A DNA stretch of 64,000 bases from NCBI GenBank assembly GCA_051861545.1, contig JBIMKP010000004.1, positions 88,669 to 152,668 of the forward strand. Direction: 5' to 3'. The DNA comes from CAISCU01 sp051861545 (lineage in GTDB: Bacteria > Bacteroidota > Bacteroidia > UKL13-3). The position numbers and the translations under genes are program-made. Under the pieces are notes generated by a model, which saw only the letters and a program-made list of their open reading frames with translations, was not told the origin of the DNA and made no database searches. The number at the start of each line of letters is the position of its first letter. Positions within the stretch are counted from its first letter, which is position 1. Of the stretch, positions 61,353 to 64,000 are shown one piece after another.

Positions 61353-63467
61353 ATGTTTATTCAATTTATTCAGTCACAAATTTCTATCCCAGAAAACCAA
61401 ATTCTTGCAGCTCAAAAACTTTTTGATGAAGGAGCTACCATTCCTTTTATAGCTCGATATAGGAAAGAAAAAACAGGCGGACTAGATGAAGTAGAATTAG
61501 AAAAACTTCAAAAAGCTTTTAAAAAATTTGATGAATTAGAAAGTCGAAAAAAATATATACTTCAAACCATTGAAGAACAAGGAAAATTAACCCAAGAATT
61601 AAAAGCAAAAATTTCAATTTGCATGGATGAACAAGTATTAGAAGATTTATACTTGCCTTTCAAAGTAAAAAGAAAAACACGCGCTGTTATAGCAAGAGAG
61701 AAAGGTTTAGAACCTTTGGCAGATTGGATTTTAAAAGAACAAAATGGCTCTGTTGATACTTTTGCGTCTAAATTCATAAACGATAAAGTTGAAAACATCG
61801 AAGAAGCATTACAAGGCTCAAGAGATATTATAGCAGAGTTAATAAATGAGAACCTAGAAGCAAGAGAAATTATAAGAAATCAATTCAAAAATTATGCTGT
61901 AATCTACTCTAAATTAGTTAAGAAAAAAGAAACAGAAGCAGCATCATTTAGAGATTATTTCGATTCAAATGAAAAGTTGAATCAAGCTCCATCTCATAGA
62001 GTTCTAGCCATGTTTAGAGGAGAAGAAGAAGGTTTTCTAAAATTAAGTATCGAACCAAACGAAGAAATTTGTTTAGATAAATTAGACCGCTTTTTTATCA
62101 AAAGAAATACAGAATCGAGTGAACAAATTCGTTTGGCATTAGAAGATTCATATAAACGACTTTTAGCTCCTTCTATTGAAAACGAAACCAGAGCCAATGC
62201 CAAACTAAAAGCCGATAAAGAAGCAATTGATGTATTTGCAGAAAACTTAAAACAATTATTGTTATCATCTCCATTGGGTCGTAAGAGAATTCTGGCAATT
62301 GATCCAGGAATCAGAACTGGCTGTAAAGTGGTTTGTTTAAATGAAGAAGGCACCTTATTACATCATACAGTAATTTATCCTTTTGAGCCAAGAAATGATA
62401 AACAAGGTGCTGTAATTACTGTTCAGGAATTAGTGAAAAGATATCAAATTCAAGCAATTGGAATTGGTAATGGAACTGCTGGTAGAGAAACAGAATCATT
62501 GGTTAGAGGTATTAGATTTGAAAACACACTTCAAGTTTTTTTAGTGAATGAAAGCGGTGCATCAATTTATTCAGCCTCTGAAATTGCTAGAGAAGAATTT
62601 CCTGAATTAGATTTAACCGTAAGAGGAGCAATTTCAATTGGCAGAAGATTAGCCGATCCATTAGCCGAACTTGTTAAAATCGACCCAAAATCCATTGGTG
62701 TTGGTCAATACCAACATGATGTAAATCAAAATCAACTAAAAGAAAGTTTAAACCAAACAGTGCTTAATTGTGTAAATAAGGTTGGTGTTCATGTAAATAC
62801 TGCCAGTAAGAGTTTACTTACTTATGTATCAGGAATAGGCGCTCAACTTGCTCAAAATATAATTGAATATAGAAACGAAAAAGGTGGATTTAAAAGTAGA
62901 AATGAACTTAAAAAAGTAGCAAGATTAGGAGATAAAGCCTTTGAACAATGTGCTGGATTTTTAAGAATACCGGAATCAAAACATATATTAGATAATACAG
63001 CAGTTCATCCTGAAGCTTATGGCATTGTAGAATCTATGGCGAAGGATTTAAATTGTAAAATCGAAGACTTGATAAAAAATGAAACGCTTAGAAAATCAAT
63101 TCAAATTAATAAATATATAAGCACGGAATTTGGCTTACCAAGTATAAAAGATATAATAGAAGAGTTGGCTAAACCTGGCAGAGATCCAAGAGAAAAGTTG
63201 GAAGAATTTCAGTTTGCAAACATTAAAAAACCTGAAGATTTAGAGATAGGAATGATTGTTCCTGGTATTGTAACCAATATAACCAAATTTGGATGTTTTG
63301 TTGATATTGGAGTTAAACAAGATGGAATGGTTCACATTTCGCAAATGGCAGATAGATTTATAAACGACCCTGCTGAAATTGTAAAACTTCAGCAACATGT
63401 TCAAGTAAAAATTATTGAACTTGATTTAGCTAGAAAAAGAATAAGTTTATCTATGAAAATCAAATAG
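61353..63467 (+). CDS. tex: Tex family RNA-binding transcription accessory protein
   Basis: A conserved nucleic-acid-binding protein of 704 aa. Domains in order: N-terminal Tex helical region (1-190, with IPFIARYRKEKTGGLDE at about 29-45), a YqgF/RNase H-like domain (about 310-440, ILAIDPGIRTGCKV), two HhH motifs (about 480-560, SLLTYVSGIGAQLA and RLGDKAFEQCAGF), and a C-terminal S1 domain (about 630-700, GIVTNITKFGCFVDIGVKQDGMVHIS). Start is the ATG at 61353. A TATATTTA element at 61329-61336 is one base from the -7 consensus. Confidence 0.94.
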   Translation: MFIQFIQSQISIPENQILAAQKLFDEGATIPFIARYRKEKTGGLDEVELEKLQKAFKKFDELESRKKYILQTIEEQGKLTQELKAKISICMDEQVLEDLYLPFKVKRKTRAVIAREKGLEPLADWILKEQNGSVDTFASKFINDKVENIEEALQGSRDIIAELINENLEAREIIRNQFKNYAVIYSKLVKKKETEAASFRDYFDSNEKLNQAPSHRVLAMFRGEEEGFLKLSIEPNEEICLDKLDRFFIKRNTESSEQIRLALEDSYKRLLAPSIENETRANAKLKADKEAIDVFAENLKQLLLSSPLGRKRILAIDPGIRTGCKVVCLNEEGTLLHHTVIYPFEPRNDKQGAVITVQELVKRYQIQAIGIGNGTAGRETESLVRGIRFENTLQVFLVNESGASIYSASEIAREEFPELDLTVRGAISIGRRLADPLAELVKIDPKSIGVGQYQHDVNQNQLKESLNQTVLNCVNKVGVHVNTASKSLLTYVSGIGAQLAQNIIEYRNEKGGFKSRNELKKVARLGDKAFEQCAGFLRIPESKHILDNTAVHPEAYGIVESMAKDLNCKIEDLIKNETLRKSIQINKYISTEFGLPSIKDIIEELAKPGRDPREKLEEFQFANIKKPEDLEIGMIVPGIVTNITKFGCFVDIGVKQDGMVHISQMADRFINDPAEIVKLQQHVQVKIIELDLARKRISLSMKIK

Positions 63468-64000
63468 TAATTTACGATTATCCGAATGTTTACCAGAGAA
63501 GGATATTTTAGTATATGCTTCTGGTCAGATGTGTGATTTAAATGAATACATAAGTAGTTAGATATTATGTGATTCTATGTTGAAATCCTAATTTAAACAA
63601 CGTAAAAAGAGGGTTTGGTAGTTTAATATTGGTTGCATTAAAATGGTTTGAATGTCCTCCACCTCGTTCTGTCAACCAATGTTATTCACCTAGCAGAACA
63701 TTGAATTGGTTTTCATGATTAAAATGAAGGTAATTTATGGTTAATCAATTCTGAATAATGATAATTAATCGACAAAAAATTTTGGTCAAATAATCTATTT
63801 AAAACCAATAGATCATGGCGGATATAATCTATTGACAATTTGCGATAGAATTTTTAACGAGAGACTAATTGCTCCAATTCTAATTAATTATCGATTGACA
63901 ATTACCGATAGAATATTTCACGGTAGACCAATTGCCCCACTCGGGGCAAAATATCGGTAGAATATTGATAAAACACGAAGACACCGCGCAGCGCTCCAAA
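63468..64000. other. 533-base non-coding end of the window
   Basis: No credible gene. The left half is AT-rich and featureless; the right half carries a diverged direct repeat (see next entry), and the last 25 bases turn GC-rich. It may be the start of a repeat-rich region that continues outside the window. Confidence 0.4.
63829..63939. repeat. two diverged 48-base direct repeats
   Basis: Units at 63829-63876 and 63892-63939, 63 bases apart, agree at 39 of 48 positions by hand count without gaps. Shared strings include ATTGACAATT, CGATAGAAT and AATTGC. A partial third unit (CGGTAGAATATTGAT) is at about 63955-63969. Confidence 0.72.

Overview
The window is a low-G+C chromosomal segment of a member of the Bacteroidota. 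Four proteins carry C-terminal type IX secretion (T9SS) sorting domains, and a PorE-type OmpA protein is present. TAnnTTTG-type -7 promoter elements recur, and Shine-Dalgarno sequences are scarce. Many other genes are typical of the phylum (short-form arginine decarboxylase, LuxC-like acyl-CoA reductase beside a ferredoxin, YtxJ beside trxB, ligase-associated PdeM, NFACT protein). The order cannot be fixed from the sequence. Most of the window is ordinary core genome; no rRNA operon, prophage or CRISPR array was seen.

Layout. 1-600: remnant of an IS200-like transposase with a frame break, then a gene-poor stretch. 0.6-10 kb: gyrA; a T9SS-exported M1 aminopeptidase; a GNAT/helix-turn-helix gene pair with paired operators; a T9SS-exported M43 protease; 3-hydroxyacyl-CoA dehydrogenase; a lipoprotein. 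10-18 kb: trxB-ytxJ redox pair; NFACT (RqcH-like) with an MBL hydrolase; a three-gene exopolysaccharide operon (TolC-like, Wzz-like, Wzy-like). 18-30 kb: Spy-like protein, queG with a beta-barrel protein, a second lipoprotein of the same kind, dnaN, chrA, an FtsB/DivIC-like protein, eno, carA. 30-42 kb: an operon of a DUF3352-like protein, a flippase-like membrane protein and a T9SS nuclease-fold protein; then DUF423, sixA, porE-like, TonB-like and folC; then pdeM and a pseudouridine synthase. 42-49 kb: DUF2911 and HEAT-like proteins, M13 and M48 peptidases, an XRE regulator facing an operator-rich intergenic region, and a three-gene membrane-associated operon. 49-64 kb: tRNA-Leu(GAG), two tiny genes, speA and a divergent arginase-family gene, a TPR-LuxR regulator, a large T9SS protein, acyl-CoA reductase and ferredoxin, a PAS/HisKA protein lacking an ATPase domain, an ATP-dependent DNA ligase, tex, and a repeat-bearing non-coding end.

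The most interesting loci are: (a) the GNAT-HTH pair at 5.7-6.8 kb, whose promoter holds two identical 11-bp boxes 31 bp apart; (b) the XRE regulator at 46.1-46.5 kb, followed by at least five AAACA-NN-TGTTT-like palindromes between it and an uncharacterised divergent operon; (c) the Wzz-like protein with a P-loop but no recognisable second acidic motif, in an operon with a TolC-like rather than an evident Wza-like protein; (d) the transposase frame break, which lies exactly on an A_AAA_AAG heptamer.

Functional links. The T9SS cargo and the PorE-like protein belong to one secretion pathway. PdeM and the DNA ligase are members of a ligase-associated repair module, here split by about 19 kb. 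speA and the arginase-family gene both act on arginine or related guanidino compounds. All family assignments come from reading motifs by eye; no database search was possible.
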